Source: an uncultured Clostridia bacterium (lineage in GTDB: Bacteria; Bacillota; Clostridia; Oscillospirales; Ruminococcaceae). From it: DNA of 64,000 nucleotides. The notes under the pieces are model-generated. The model saw only the letters and a program-made list of their open reading frames with translations, was not told where the DNA came from and ran no database searches. The stretch covers positions 186,001-250,000 of the forward strand of contig CANNSB010000001.1 of NCBI GenBank assembly GCA_947510165.1, in the 5' to 3' direction. Below are positions 34,509-43,278 of this stretch, piece after piece (within the stretch, counting starts at the first letter, position 1; every line of letters starts with the position of its first letter). The position numbers and the translations under genes are program-made.

Positions 34509-35260
34509 AAAACACCATCCTTATTTTGATTTCTGTATATATTTGGTGGACATCCAATATATTTTCTAAATAATTTTGAAAAATGTGTAATATCAGAAAA
34601 GCCTACCATAGTTGCTATTTCAAAAACTTTATACTCTGCTTTTAAAAGAAGTTCTTTTGATTTTTCTATTCTAATTCGGTTTATTAGATCGTTAAAACTT
34701 GACCCAGAATGGCTATTGATAATTTTGCTTAAATGCCAACTGCTTATATATGTTTTTTCAGCAACTTCTAAAAGAGTTAATTTTTTATTATAATTTAATT
34801 CTATATATTTTATAGCAGTTGTATAAATTAAATGCCCAGAATTAGAATCTTTTTTTCTTTTAGATAATTTTGAAGCTTTTATAGGGTCTATAGAATAAAT
34901 TAAATCTGATATTATATTTTCTAATTCTTTTTTATCTTTTAGGGGAAACTCTATAAATTTATTTATACCTAAATTCAATGCATTTTTTAATAATGTAAAA
35001 TTTTTAGAATTGCTAATAATTAATATTTTTGTATTAGGTAACAATGTTTTTATATTTAAAATATTTTCGGAAAAGTCAGTGTTGTCTAAAAAATAATCAC
35101 ATATAATAATATCTGGTTTATTTTCGTTTATGATTTGGAAAGCGGTTGTGTAATCATTTGCAAACGCAACAATTTCACAACCGTAATTTTCCCAAATTAT
35201 ATGATTTTTTATTATAGAAATGGTATTAGAAGATTTATTTATAATAACCAATTTATACAA
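34505..35260 (-). CDS. AraC-family transcription factor with a degenerate receiver domain
   Basis: 251 residues from TTG 35260 with AGGAAG 10 bases upstream. Residues 1-120 form a CheY-like receiver: a likely phospho-site Asp is present in IIICDYFLD near residue 55. The acidic pair expected near the first strand is replaced (VIINKSS) and the conserved lysine region reads FIEFPLKD, not KP. Residues 145-248 are two helix-turn-helix motifs of AraC type (LTLLEVAEKTYISSWHLSKII and FEIATMVGFSDITHFSKLF). No histidine kinase is near. It sits between the hexosaminidase and pyrB, so it may control this sugar operon by a phosphate-independent signal. Confidence 0.85.
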   Translation of the reverse strand: MYKLVIINKSSNTISIIKNHIIWENYGCEIVAFANDYTTAFQIINENKPDIIICDYFLDNTDFSENILNIKTLLPNTKILIISNSKNFTLLKNALNLGINKFIEFPLKDKKELENIISDLIYSIDPIKASKLSKRKKDSNSGHLIYTTAIKYIELNYNKKLTLLEVAEKTYISSWHLSKIINSHSGSSFNDLINRIRIEKSKELLLKAEYKVFEIATMVGFSDITHFSKLFRKYIGCPPNIYRNQNKDGVL

Positions 35261-35267
35261 TTAACCA

Positions 35268-36788
35268 CTACTTCCTGTTAAATAAATATTTCGCCAAACT
35301 TTCCATAGAATTTACAGTGTATTCAAAAGCATTTATATAATTATTACATTTAGGAAGTTCTTCTATATCATATGGTGTTTTCATAGAGATAATTGTCAAA
35401 TTTTTAGAAGTTTCTAAAAGTTTACTATATAAAACTCTTTGTCTACTATATAAATATGCGTCAGACATGACAAATATTATATTATCATAAGTTAAAGATA
35501 TTTCCAATAGTTTTTTTATTTGATTATCATCTATTTTATGAGTTATATCTATATTATTGATTTTTTCTTTATGTAATAGATATTCTCCTAATGAAAGTTT
35601 ATCGGGATTATCTTCAGCAGGGGTGGAAGCAAATGGAATTACTGAGATAAAGAGAGTTTTATTATTAATTTTAGGTTTTTCTCCAAATATTAATTTAATA
35701 CTTTTTTCAGATATATTTCTTGATATTTCTAGAGATTCTTTTTTAATAGTATTTATATCAAAATTATTAGTTTTTATACTATTTTTTAAATTAAGTATTT
35801 TTTCTACTGATTTATCTATTATATTTTCATCTAATTCTCCAGATATAACAGCTTCATATACAGCAGTTACAGCACTTATTTGTTTTTCCTTTGTATGGCT
35901 TATATCTATTATATTAGCTCCAGCTTTTATTGACTTTATAATAGCGTTATTTATTCCTATATGTTTTTCTATTGCATCCATTTCAAAACAATCAGTTATT
36001 ATCAATCCTGCATAACCTAATTCTTTTTGTAGAAGATCTGTAATTACTTTTTTAGAGCAGGATGCAGGAAGTTGGTTATCAATATTTGATACGACTATAT
36101 GTGAAATCATTATAGCAGGAACATTATTTTTGATTGCAGATATAAAAGGTTTTAGTTCTATAGATTTTAGTCTTTCTATATCATGAGAAACTACTGGTAG
36201 CCCGAGGTGTGAATCTGTTTCTGTGTCTCCATGTCCTGGAAAATGTTTCCCTACAGATATAATATCTGACTTGTTAAAACCAGATATAACTGCATCACCC
36301 ATATCACAAACAACTTCGGTTTTATCTGAAAAAGCTCTGATGCCTATTACAGGATTTTTATAATTGGTGTTTATATCAAGGACAGGAGATATATTTATAT
36401 TAACACCAATATCAAGTAATTCTTTTCCTAGATGAAATGCATAATCAGAAGCTAAATCTTTATCATTTACACTTCCTACGGACATATTTCCTGGGAAATT
36501 TGTAGTGATATCTTTAAATCTTGAAACCATTCCACTTTCTTCATCAGATGCAATAAAAGGTTTTATATTTAAATATTGATTTGTTAAATCATTCAAATCT
36601 GTACATAATTTTTTTATTTGATTGTAATTTTTTATATTTCTTTTAAATAGTATAAAATTTCCTATACAATATTCGCTTGTAAGCACACATATGTCATCAT
36701 TTATATCTGTTCCGTTAAATCCACAGATTAGCATCTGTCCTATTTTTTGCTTCAAGTTTAAATTTTTAATATTTAACAATACAATCAA
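35268..36788 (-). CDS. nagZ: beta-N-acetylhexosaminidase, glycoside hydrolase family 3
   Basis: 506 residues. The GH3 catalytic barrel (about 10-335) has the substrate loop KHFPGHGDTETDSH near residue 180, whose His/Asp pair acts as general acid in NagZ-type enzymes, and the nucleophile Asp in IITDCFEMDAI near 263. A C-terminal alpha/beta domain (about 350-506) follows, as in longer Gram-positive NagZ. There is no signal peptide, so it probably acts in the cytoplasm on imported GlcNAc-containing sugars or muropeptides. The start is TTG 36788 or TTG 36779; the second has better spacing from a weak GAG site. It is 8 bases ahead of the regulator gene. Confidence 0.9.
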   Translation of the reverse strand: MIVLLNIKNLNLKQKIGQMLICGFNGTDINDDICVLTSEYCIGNFILFKRNIKNYNQIKKLCTDLNDLTNQYLNIKPFIASDEESGMVSRFKDITTNFPGNMSVGSVNDKDLASDYAFHLGKELLDIGVNINISPVLDINTNYKNPVIGIRAFSDKTEVVCDMGDAVISGFNKSDIISVGKHFPGHGDTETDSHLGLPVVSHDIERLKSIELKPFISAIKNNVPAIMISHIVVSNIDNQLPASCSKKVITDLLQKELGYAGLIITDCFEMDAIEKHIGINNAIIKSIKAGANIIDISHTKEKQISAVTAVYEAVISGELDENIIDKSVEKILNLKNSIKTNNFDINTIKKESLEISRNISEKSIKLIFGEKPKINNKTLFISVIPFASTPAEDNPDKLSLGEYLLHKEKINNIDITHKIDDNQIKKLLEISLTYDNIIFVMSDAYLYSRQRVLYSKLLETSKNLTIISMKTPYDIEELPKCNNYINAFEYTVNSMESLAKYLFNRK

Positions 36789-36807
36789 CTCATTTCTAAA
36801 AATATAT

Positions 36808-37644
36808 TTAACCTTTTACAGCTCCAGCAGTTAAACCTTTTATTATATTTTTTTGTAAAAACATATATACTATAAGAACTGGAATTATAACTAAAACAAC
36901 TGCTGATGCCATCAGTCCAAAGTCTATTCCAAATTGTGAACTTATTTCATTTAATAAAGCAGATATAGTATAAGATTCCTTTTGTCTAAGTATAATGATT
37001 TGTGTAAAAAGATCGTTATATGACCAAAGAAATGTAAATATAGCTACAGATGATAAAACTGGTCTTGATATAGGAAGAATTATTTTATAATATATTTGAA
37101 AAGTATTACACCCTTCAAGAAATGCGCTTTCTTCTAGTTCTAATGGAAGAGAAGACATAAATCCCATCATAACTATTATGGCGAAAGATATATTACCAGC
37201 AATTTGAATAAGTATTACACCTAGATGTGTATTAATTAAATTTAATCCTAAAATAAGTTTAAAAACAGGTATAATAGTTGCAAATATTGGAAACATAAGG
37301 CTACCTAAAAACAACATAGATACAAGAGGCTTTAATTTAAAATTAAATCTAGTTAGGGCGTAAGATGCAAGACTTCCAAAAAATAGAACGAAAAACATAG
37401 TAGAACCAGCTATTAAAAAGCTATTCATATATGCTCTAAATATATTTTGTTTTTCAAAAGCATTTATATAATTTTGAAATGTAGGGGAAGCGGGAAGTGA
37501 AAAAGAATTATTTAAAATTTCTGATGATGTTTTAAATGAATTTACAAAAACCCATATAAATGGAAATATTGTAGTAATTGCCCATAAAATAAGTATAGAG
37601 TATATAAAAAACATAGAAATGCTTTTTGTAGTTTTTTGTTTCAT
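36808..37644 (-). CDS. carbohydrate ABC transporter permease (MalG type)
   Basis: 278 residues with six membrane helices. The cytoplasmic EAA-type loop LEESAFLEGCNTFQIYYKIILPISRP near residue 185 couples to the ATPase (only its EES/LEGC/LP core is needed to see it). The C terminus LTAGAVKG is typical of MalG-like permeases. It forms the importer with the permease and binding protein upstream. No ATPase gene is present in the operon, so a shared MsmK-like ATPase encoded elsewhere is expected. Confidence 0.92.
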   Translation of the reverse strand: MKQKTTKSISMFFIYSILILWAITTIFPFIWVFVNSFKTSSEILNNSFSLPASPTFQNYINAFEKQNIFRAYMNSFLIAGSTMFFVLFFGSLASYALTRFNFKLKPLVSMLFLGSLMFPIFATIIPVFKLILGLNLINTHLGVILIQIAGNISFAIIVMMGFMSSLPLELEESAFLEGCNTFQIYYKIILPISRPVLSSVAIFTFLWSYNDLFTQIIILRQKESYTISALLNEISSQFGIDFGLMASAVVLVIIPVLIVYMFLQKNIIKGLTAGAVKG

Positions 37645-37662
37645 TTATTTATTTCCTCTCTT

Positions 37663-38532
37663 CTAATATTCTTTTTGTTTTAGGAACTTGTTAACAATTT
37701 GAGAGAAAACAATTCCAAGTACAACTATCATTAAAGCAATTGTTGATCCATAATCAACATTACCTTCTCTAAATGTTGCATAGTACATATATGTACCTGT
37801 AAAATGAGTGATCCCATTAGGCGCTCCATTTGGAGCAATAATCCAAGGAAGGTCAAAAACCTTCAAAGAACCTGTTATTGAAAGAATAACACAAACTTTT
37901 ATAACATTTGATAAAAGAGGAAGAGTTATATAAAAAACTCTTTTAAATCCAGTCGCTCCATCGATAGCGGCAGATTCATAAACATCTGTAGGTATATTAT
38001 TTAATCCAGTTAAAAGTATAACAAAATAAAAACCTATATACTGCCAAACAACTGGTATTATAATCATAGTTAATGCTGTTTCTTTAGAAAGCCATAAAAC
38101 AGGATCTAATCCAAAAGCACCAAGTATTTGATTAAGCATACCTCCGTTAAAAGCATAAAAAAGATTAAACATTAGACCTATAGCAGTTGCTGAAATTATT
38201 ATAGGGAAGAAAAAAACAGTTCTAAAAAAGTTTGCACCTTTTTTTATAGCATCTACAAGAATAGCTAAAATTAATGCAATTCCAACTTGGAAAACTATAG
38301 TTAAAACCATCATTAATAATGAGTTATAAAGAGCCGTTTTTATTAATGGGTCTTTAAATAATGTTATATAATTTGATAATCCTAAAAATTCTCCTGGTTT
38401 TGCAGCTAAACCTTTAATTTCAAAAAAACTATTAAATATATTTAAGAAAAAAGGAATATACAAAAAGACTAGTACAAAAAAAACTGCAGGAAAAATAAAT
38501 GCAAAAGCAATTTTTCTACTTTTATAAATCAT
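37663..38532 (-). CDS. carbohydrate ABC transporter permease (MalF type)
   Basis: 289 residues from ATG 38532; the earlier ATG at 38544 abuts the AGGATG ribosome site, so the second start is preferred. Six membrane helices are visible, with a long first periplasmic-type loop (PGEFLGLSNYITLFKD) and the coupling loop VYESAAIDGATGFKRVFYI near residue 195. Partner of the MalG-type permease 18 bases downstream. Confidence 0.92.
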   Translation of the reverse strand: MIYKSRKIAFAFIFPAVFFVLVFLYIPFFLNIFNSFFEIKGLAAKPGEFLGLSNYITLFKDPLIKTALYNSLLMMVLTIVFQVGIALILAILVDAIKKGANFFRTVFFFPIIISATAIGLMFNLFYAFNGGMLNQILGAFGLDPVLWLSKETALTMIIIPVVWQYIGFYFVILLTGLNNIPTDVYESAAIDGATGFKRVFYITLPLLSNVIKVCVILSITGSLKVFDLPWIIAPNGAPNGITHFTGTYMYYATFREGNVDYGSTIALMIVVLGIVFSQIVNKFLKQKEY

Positions 38533-38559
38533 ATTATGACACATCCTAATTATATTTTA

Positions 38560-38596
38560 TATAAATATGAAGCTTATATAAAGCTCCATATTTATA
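38560..38596 (-). terminator. intra-operon hairpin after the binding-protein gene
   Basis: A 10-bp stem plus a 5-bp inner stem separated by one A/C mismatch, with a 5-nt loop. It lies between the binding protein and the permeases, where many ABC operons carry an attenuating or mRNA-stabilising hairpin that raises binding-protein levels. No strong U tract, so stabiliser is as likely as terminator. Confidence 0.55.
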
Positions 38597-38606
38597 ACAA
38601 GATGAA

Positions 38607-39860
38607 TTATTTGTTTTTTGAAACTAACTCTGATAAAACATCATCAATTTTTTTACTTCCATCGGAAACACCACTTATACTAGAAACTAGAGAATTCCAA
38701 GCTTCTTTAGATAGTCGAGAGTCCATTGGCATAACTATTTCAGATGCTTTATTAGATAATTCAACTCCTTGTTGAATTAAAATAGAGGTGTCACTGTCTA
38801 GTTTTATATCCGCAGCTGGAGCTCCGGCAACTTTTGCAAATTTAGCAATAGCTTCATTAGAAGTCATAGCTGTGACAAATTGTACAGCTGCTTCTCTTTT
38901 ATCAGCGTTATCCCAAGCTTTTCTTGTTATATAAAATCCTGTAGAAAATCCACCAATAATTCCAGTAGGAGATTTAATAGATCCATTCATCGCAGGGAAA
39001 GGGTATAGTTTAGTTGTTTTTTGGTTTGGAACACCTCCGGCAAACCAAGAACCATCAACAACCATAGCAGATTTTCCTTCTTTAAAAGAATTTCCGGTTA
39101 TAGGATCTTGTGTAGCTGCAACATCTTTAGAAAAAGCGCCCATATCTCGTAGGGTTTTAAACATTTCTAATCCTTTTTTCCAGCTATCAGGAACTTCTTG
39201 GATAGTTTTTGGACTTACACCATGATCCGATGATCCACCAGCAGAATATATAAGATTTTCTATTAAATAATGTGGAACGTCAGCAAAACTAGCAGCAATA
39301 GGAGTTATATCTGTTTTTGCAAAAATTTCTATTGCTTTTATAAATGACTCCCAATCAGTTGGTAGAGGAGCATTATGCTTTTCAAATAAATCTTCATTTA
39401 TGTATAGTCCTTCAAAAAAGCCTCTTACAGGAATAGCATAAGTTTTTCCGTCTGTTTCTTCCATAAAACTCATTGCGTTTTTTGTAATATTTTGTGCATA
39501 ATTTGGAAACTCTTCTCTAATTTCTTCAATTGATACAAATTTATTCTCTTTTAATAAATCTTCAACTTCAGATCCTGTAAAATAAAATATAACATCTGGC
39601 TCGTTTCCAGAAGCAAAGTCTGCTAAAATTTTAGCTTTCCACTCCTCGTTTGTTGTAGAAGATTCATCTTTTATTTTAAGATTAATTTGATCTTTAAGAC
39701 CATCAAGTATAGCTTTATAATCAACAGCAGATGGGTCTGTCCCTCCAAACATACTTACAGTTCTTAGTTCTGATGATTTTCCTCCAGTAGTACAACCAGC
39801 AAGTATAGATAAACTTAATGATAGTACAAGAATAATAGATAATATTTTCTTGAATTTCAT
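38607..39860 (-). CDS. sugar ABC transporter substrate-binding lipoprotein
   Basis: 417 residues. Lipoprotein signal peptide with lipobox LAGC (Cys near residue 22). The mature part is an extracellular solute-binding protein of family 1: NEEWKAKILADFASGNEPDV near 70, and MVVDGSWFAG near 265. First gene of the operon binding protein-permease-permease-hexosaminidase-regulator-pyrB. With a cytoplasmic GH3 hexosaminidase next door, an amino-sugar oligosaccharide is the likely ligand (inference). Confidence 0.92.
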   Translation of the reverse strand: MKFKKILSIILVLSLSLSILAGCTTGGKSSELRTVSMFGGTDPSAVDYKAILDGLKDQINLKIKDESSTTNEEWKAKILADFASGNEPDVIFYFTGSEVEDLLKENKFVSIEEIREEFPNYAQNITKNAMSFMEETDGKTYAIPVRGFFEGLYINEDLFEKHNAPLPTDWESFIKAIEIFAKTDITPIAASFADVPHYLIENLIYSAGGSSDHGVSPKTIQEVPDSWKKGLEMFKTLRDMGAFSKDVAATQDPITGNSFKEGKSAMVVDGSWFAGGVPNQKTTKLYPFPAMNGSIKSPTGIIGGFSTGFYITRKAWDNADKREAAVQFVTAMTSNEAIAKFAKVAGAPAADIKLDSDTSILIQQGVELSNKASEIVMPMDSRLSKEAWNSLVSSISGVSDGSKKIDDVLSELVSKNK

Positions 39861-40246
39861 ATAGACACCGCTTTCTTAAAATTATTAAATAAGTTTTATA
39901 GTTATAAATGTATATTATAGATACTTATAGATATATCTAACATACATTTATATTAGATATTTATATTATACATAGTAATATTAGATAAATATACTAGACA
40001 AACTTGTTATTATTTGGTTTTTTTTGCTATCTTATATAAAATTAATAAAAAATCTTTGTATATTTATGATAAAATAACTTTTAAATTACCAATATTAAAT
40101 ATATAATATAGATATTGTATATTATATTAGTGAATCTGTATAAATATAATATAATATTGATTTTATTTTAGTGTACAATTATATTTATGTATAAAACAAA
40201 TTTAATATCTTTTATTAAAATATATTTGCACCCTTAGGATATGGCG
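39861..40246. other. AT-rich intergenic region upstream of the sugar operon
   Basis: About 390 bases with no credible gene. It holds perfect 10-bp inverted arms ATAAATGTAT (39904-39913) and ATACATTTAT (39942-39951), 45-95 bases before the binding-protein start, flanking further AGATA-type repeats. This could be the operator of the AraC-type regulator of the operon. No convincing -35/-10 pair could be chosen because the region is nearly all A and T. Confidence 0.4.
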
Positions 40247-40276
40247 TGAAAAAAGCCCGCTGATGCAGGCTTTTTT
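40247..40276 (-). terminator. terminator after tRNA-Leu
   Basis: AGCC-GC core pairs with GC-GGCT around a TGAT loop, flanked by A6 and T7 runs on opposite sides, so it can work in both directions. It closes the rpsO-pnp-tRNA-Leu unit on the minus strand. Confidence 0.8.
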
Positions 40277-40299
40277 TGGTAGCTTGATGTTTTATTTTT

Positions 40300-40386
40300 T
40301 GGTGCGAAAGAAGGGATTTGAACCCTCACGAGGAAAATCCTCACTAGCCCCTCAAGCTAGCGTGTCTGCCGTTCCACCACTATCGC
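40300..40386 (-). tRNA. tRNA-Leu (anticodon GAG)
   Basis: Class II tRNA with a long variable arm (TGAGGATTTTCCTCG region), anticodon stem CTAGC/GCTAG and loop TTGAGGG, giving GAG (CUC/CUU). Discriminator A and encoded CCA (40300-40302). The acceptor stem GCGATAG/CTTTCGC has one T-T mismatch at pair 5-68. It lies 46 bases after pnp without its own visible promoter, so it may be processed from the pnp transcript. Confidence 0.93.
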
Positions 40387-40431
40387 AAAATACAGCAAAT
40401 TATATAATTTACTGTTAAAAATTAATCTAAA

Positions 40432-42561
40432 TTAATTTTCTATATTTAATAGGTCCTTATTTAATAGTTCTTCATCTGCATCTTTTTTAGAAAGGTTTAT
40501 TCTACCTTGTCTATCTATTTCTGTTATTTTAACCATTATTTCATCTCCAATAGATAAAATATCTTCAACCTTTTCAACACGTTCTGTTGATATTTTAGAT
40601 ATATGTAAAAGACCATCTTTACCAGGGGCGATTTGAACAAATGCACCAAAATTTAATATTCTAAGAACTTTACCTTTATAAATTTCCCCAATTTCAGGAG
40701 TCATTGTTATAGATTTTATATATTCAATAGCTATATCAACATCTTTTTTTATTATTCCCATAACAGAAACTTTTCCGTTATCATTAATATCTATTTTAAC
40801 ATTATTCTCGGAACATATTTTTTGTATAATTTTTCCACCAGCACCTATAACATCACGAATTTTATCTGGATTTATATTTATAGTAGAAAGTTTTGGTGCA
40901 AAATCAGAAACATATTCTCTATATGTAGGTATAGATTTTAGCATAACGTTATCTATTATATGAATTCTAGCTTTTCTTGTTTTTTCAAAAGCCTCTTCTA
41001 TCATTTCATAAGTTAGACCATCGATTTTTATGTCTACTTGTATTGCTGTAATTCCTTTATGGGTTCCAGCAACTTTAAAATCCATATCTCCAAAAAAATC
41101 TTCTAATCCTTGAATATCAATCATAGTCATCCATTTATCATTTTCTGTTATAAGACCACAAGAAATACCTGCTACAGGATTTTTTATAGGAACACCAGCA
41201 TCCATTAAAGCGAGGGTTGATCCGCAAATTGCACCTTGTGAAGTTGATCCATTTGATGATAAAACTTCTGAAACAATTCGTATAGCGTAGGGAAATTCGT
41301 TTTCTGATGGAATAACTGCATCTAAGGCTTTTTCAGCTAAAGATCCGTGTCCTATTTCTCTTCTTCCTGGTCCTCTACTTGGTTTTGTTTCACCAACAGA
41401 ATATGATGGAAAATTATAGTGATGCATGTATCGTTTAAGTTCATCTTCATCTATTCCGTCTATAATTTGTGCTTCTTTTATTCCAGCAAGGGTTGCTATA
41501 CTTAGAACTTGAGTTTGTCCTCTTTTAAACATTCCAGACCCATGTACACGAGGAAGGAGAGAAACTTCTGATGAAAGGTCTCGCATTTCATCCATTTTAC
41601 GTCCATCAACTCTTTTTTTATCGTCTAAAAGCCATCTTCTAACAATATTTTTTTGAAGATAGTAGATACATTCATCAATGATATTCACATCGATATTTTC
41701 TTCTAAAGTATTGTCAAATTTTTCATGAATTTTTGTAATTATAGGGGTTAGTCTTTCTTCTCTAATGTTTTTATCATCTGTATCTAAGGCAAATTTTATT
41801 TCATCAGTTGCAAAATCTTTAATTTGTTTAAATAAAATTTCAGGAATAGAAATCTTTTTAAAATCAAATTTTGATTTTCCAACTTCAGATTGAATATTAG
41901 ATATAAATTCAACAATTTTTTTAATCTCTAGATGAGCGCTTTTTATAGCATCCATCATAATTTTATCTTCAACTTGATTTGCTCCAGCTTCAATCATAAC
42001 AATTTTATCAAAAGTTGCTGCAACAGTTAAAGTTAGATCGCTTTTTTTTCTTTGTTTTTTATTAGGATTAATAATAATTTCTTCATTAACTAAACCTATA
42101 TTAACGCCTCCGATAGGTCCGTTAAAAGGAACGTCAGATATAGAAATAGCTATCGAAGCGGCTATCATAGCGGTTGTTTCGGGAGAGTTATCTATATCCG
42201 ATGAAAGAACTGTTATAACAAGAGAAACATCATTTCTCATATCTTGTGGAAAGAGTGGCCTAATAGATCTATCTATAACACGAGAAGTTAGAATTGCTTT
42301 TTCACTAGGACGGCCTTCTCTTTTCATAAATGATCCAGGAATTTTTCCAACTGAATATAATTTTTCTTCATAATCCACAGAAAGGGGGAAAAAATCTATT
42401 CCTTCTCTAGGGAATTTAGAAGCTGTAATATTTGCCATAACAACAGTTTCTCCATATGTAACCCAACAAGATCCGTTAGACAACTCGCAAGTTTTACCAA
42501 TTTCTACAGAAAGCTCCCTACCAGCAAATGTTGTTTTAAAAATTTCAACTTTATTTTTCAT
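40432..42561 (-). CDS. pnp: polyribonucleotide nucleotidyltransferase (PNPase)
   Basis: Phosphorolytic 3'-5' exoribonuclease. It has 709 residues: two RNase PH domains (the first at 10-220, the second at 310-540 with RGPGRREIGHGSLAEKAL), a KH domain (IRDVIGAGGKIIQKI near 565) and a C-terminal S1 domain (LRILNFGAFVQIAPGKDGLL). Downstream of rpsO, as in most bacteria, with a hairpin between them. Confidence 0.97.
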   Translation of the reverse strand: MKNKVEIFKTTFAGRELSVEIGKTCELSNGSCWVTYGETVVMANITASKFPREGIDFFPLSVDYEEKLYSVGKIPGSFMKREGRPSEKAILTSRVIDRSIRPLFPQDMRNDVSLVITVLSSDIDNSPETTAMIAASIAISISDVPFNGPIGGVNIGLVNEEIIINPNKKQRKKSDLTLTVAATFDKIVMIEAGANQVEDKIMMDAIKSAHLEIKKIVEFISNIQSEVGKSKFDFKKISIPEILFKQIKDFATDEIKFALDTDDKNIREERLTPIITKIHEKFDNTLEENIDVNIIDECIYYLQKNIVRRWLLDDKKRVDGRKMDEMRDLSSEVSLLPRVHGSGMFKRGQTQVLSIATLAGIKEAQIIDGIDEDELKRYMHHYNFPSYSVGETKPSRGPGRREIGHGSLAEKALDAVIPSENEFPYAIRIVSEVLSSNGSTSQGAICGSTLALMDAGVPIKNPVAGISCGLITENDKWMTMIDIQGLEDFFGDMDFKVAGTHKGITAIQVDIKIDGLTYEMIEEAFEKTRKARIHIIDNVMLKSIPTYREYVSDFAPKLSTININPDKIRDVIGAGGKIIQKICSENNVKIDINDNGKVSVMGIIKKDVDIAIEYIKSITMTPEIGEIYKGKVLRILNFGAFVQIAPGKDGLLHISKISTERVEKVEDILSIGDEIMVKITEIDRQGRINLSKKDADEELLNKDLLNIEN

Positions 42562-42701
42562 TTTAATCTCCTAATTATATGGATTAAAGATAATAAAATT
42601 TATTAATAAAAATTTATCATAAAAATAAACAAATCAAAATTATATTATATTTATTTTTATCTTAAATTTTATAATAATAAACATTATTCAATATTTAAAA
42701 T

Positions 42702-42740
42702 AGATAACCATAAAGCTAATATAATTCTTTATAGTTATCT
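42702..42740 (-). terminator. hairpin between rpsO and pnp
   Basis: 14-nt arms 42702-42715 and 42727-42740 pair with a single C/A mismatch. It lies just after the rpsO stop, so it is a terminator or RNA-processing hairpin; partial readthrough into pnp is usual for this pair. Confidence 0.6.
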
Positions 42741-42751
42741 AATTTATTATA

Positions 42752-43018
42752 TTATTTACGTATACCAAGTTTAGCGATAATAGAACGATATCTATTAACA
42801 TCTTTTTTAGTTAAATAGTTAAGAAGATTTCTTCTATGCCCAACCATCTTCAAAAGACCTCTTCTAGAATGATGATCATGTTTATGAATTCTAAGATGAT
42901 CTGTAAGATCATTAATCCTTCTTGTTAGAACAGCTATTTGAACTTCTGGTGAACCAGTGTCACCTTCATGAGTTGCAAATTGTTTTATTATATCTGTTTT
43001 TTCTGATCTTTGCATCAT
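42752..43018 (-). CDS. rpsO: 30S ribosomal protein S15
   Basis: 88 residues. The family signature [19 protein letters not shown] and the 16S-binding segment [20 protein letters not shown] are intact. GAGGTG lies 7 bases before the first of two consecutive ATG codons. Confidence 0.97.
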   Translation of the reverse strand: MMQRSEKTDIIKQFATHEGDTGSPEVQIAVLTRRINDLTDHLRIHKHDHHSRRGLLKMVGHRRNLLNYLTKKDVNRYRSIIAKLGIRK

Positions 43019-43122
43019 AATAATACACCTCTTTTAAATAATATACTGTAAATCATAGCAAGGGCAAGGTGATGCTTTTTATAAAAGCTTTATCCACAAG
43101 CCAAGAATACAGAATATATGGA

Positions 43123-43151
43123 ATTATAACATAAATTTTAATTTATATCAA
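43123..43151 (-). promoter_or_regulatory. predicted rpsO promoter
   Basis: Minus strand: TTGATA (43146-43151), 17-base spacer, TATAAT (43123-43128). The -35 lies in the left arm of the 21-bp inverted repeat. Confidence 0.6.
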
Positions 43152-43207
43152 TAAAGATTATATCAATAATAAATATATTAATTAACATAATCTTTATTGA
43201 TATAAAT
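43141..43207. repeat. perfect 21-bp inverted repeat between divergent promoters
   Basis: Arms 43141-43161 and 43187-43207 are exact reverse complements, separated by 25 bases. Each arm carries the TTGATA -35 of the promoter pointing away from the centre. Confidence 0.85.
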
Positions 43208-43225
43208 GTATAAAAATGATAAAAT
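43197..43225 (+). promoter_or_regulatory. predicted miaB promoter
   Basis: TTGATA (43197-43202), 17-base spacer, TAAAAT (43220-43225). It mirrors the rpsO promoter and would give a leader of about 45 bases before the preferred miaB start. Confidence 0.55.
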
Positions 43226-43278
43226 TCAACTTATATAGAAAATATTTTTATATAAATCAATCAGGGAGAATAAATTTA

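Noticed and set aside
43216..43278. miaB starting at ATG 43216
   Set aside because: That codon overlaps the predicted -10 hexamer, and a ribosome site is present before 43279.
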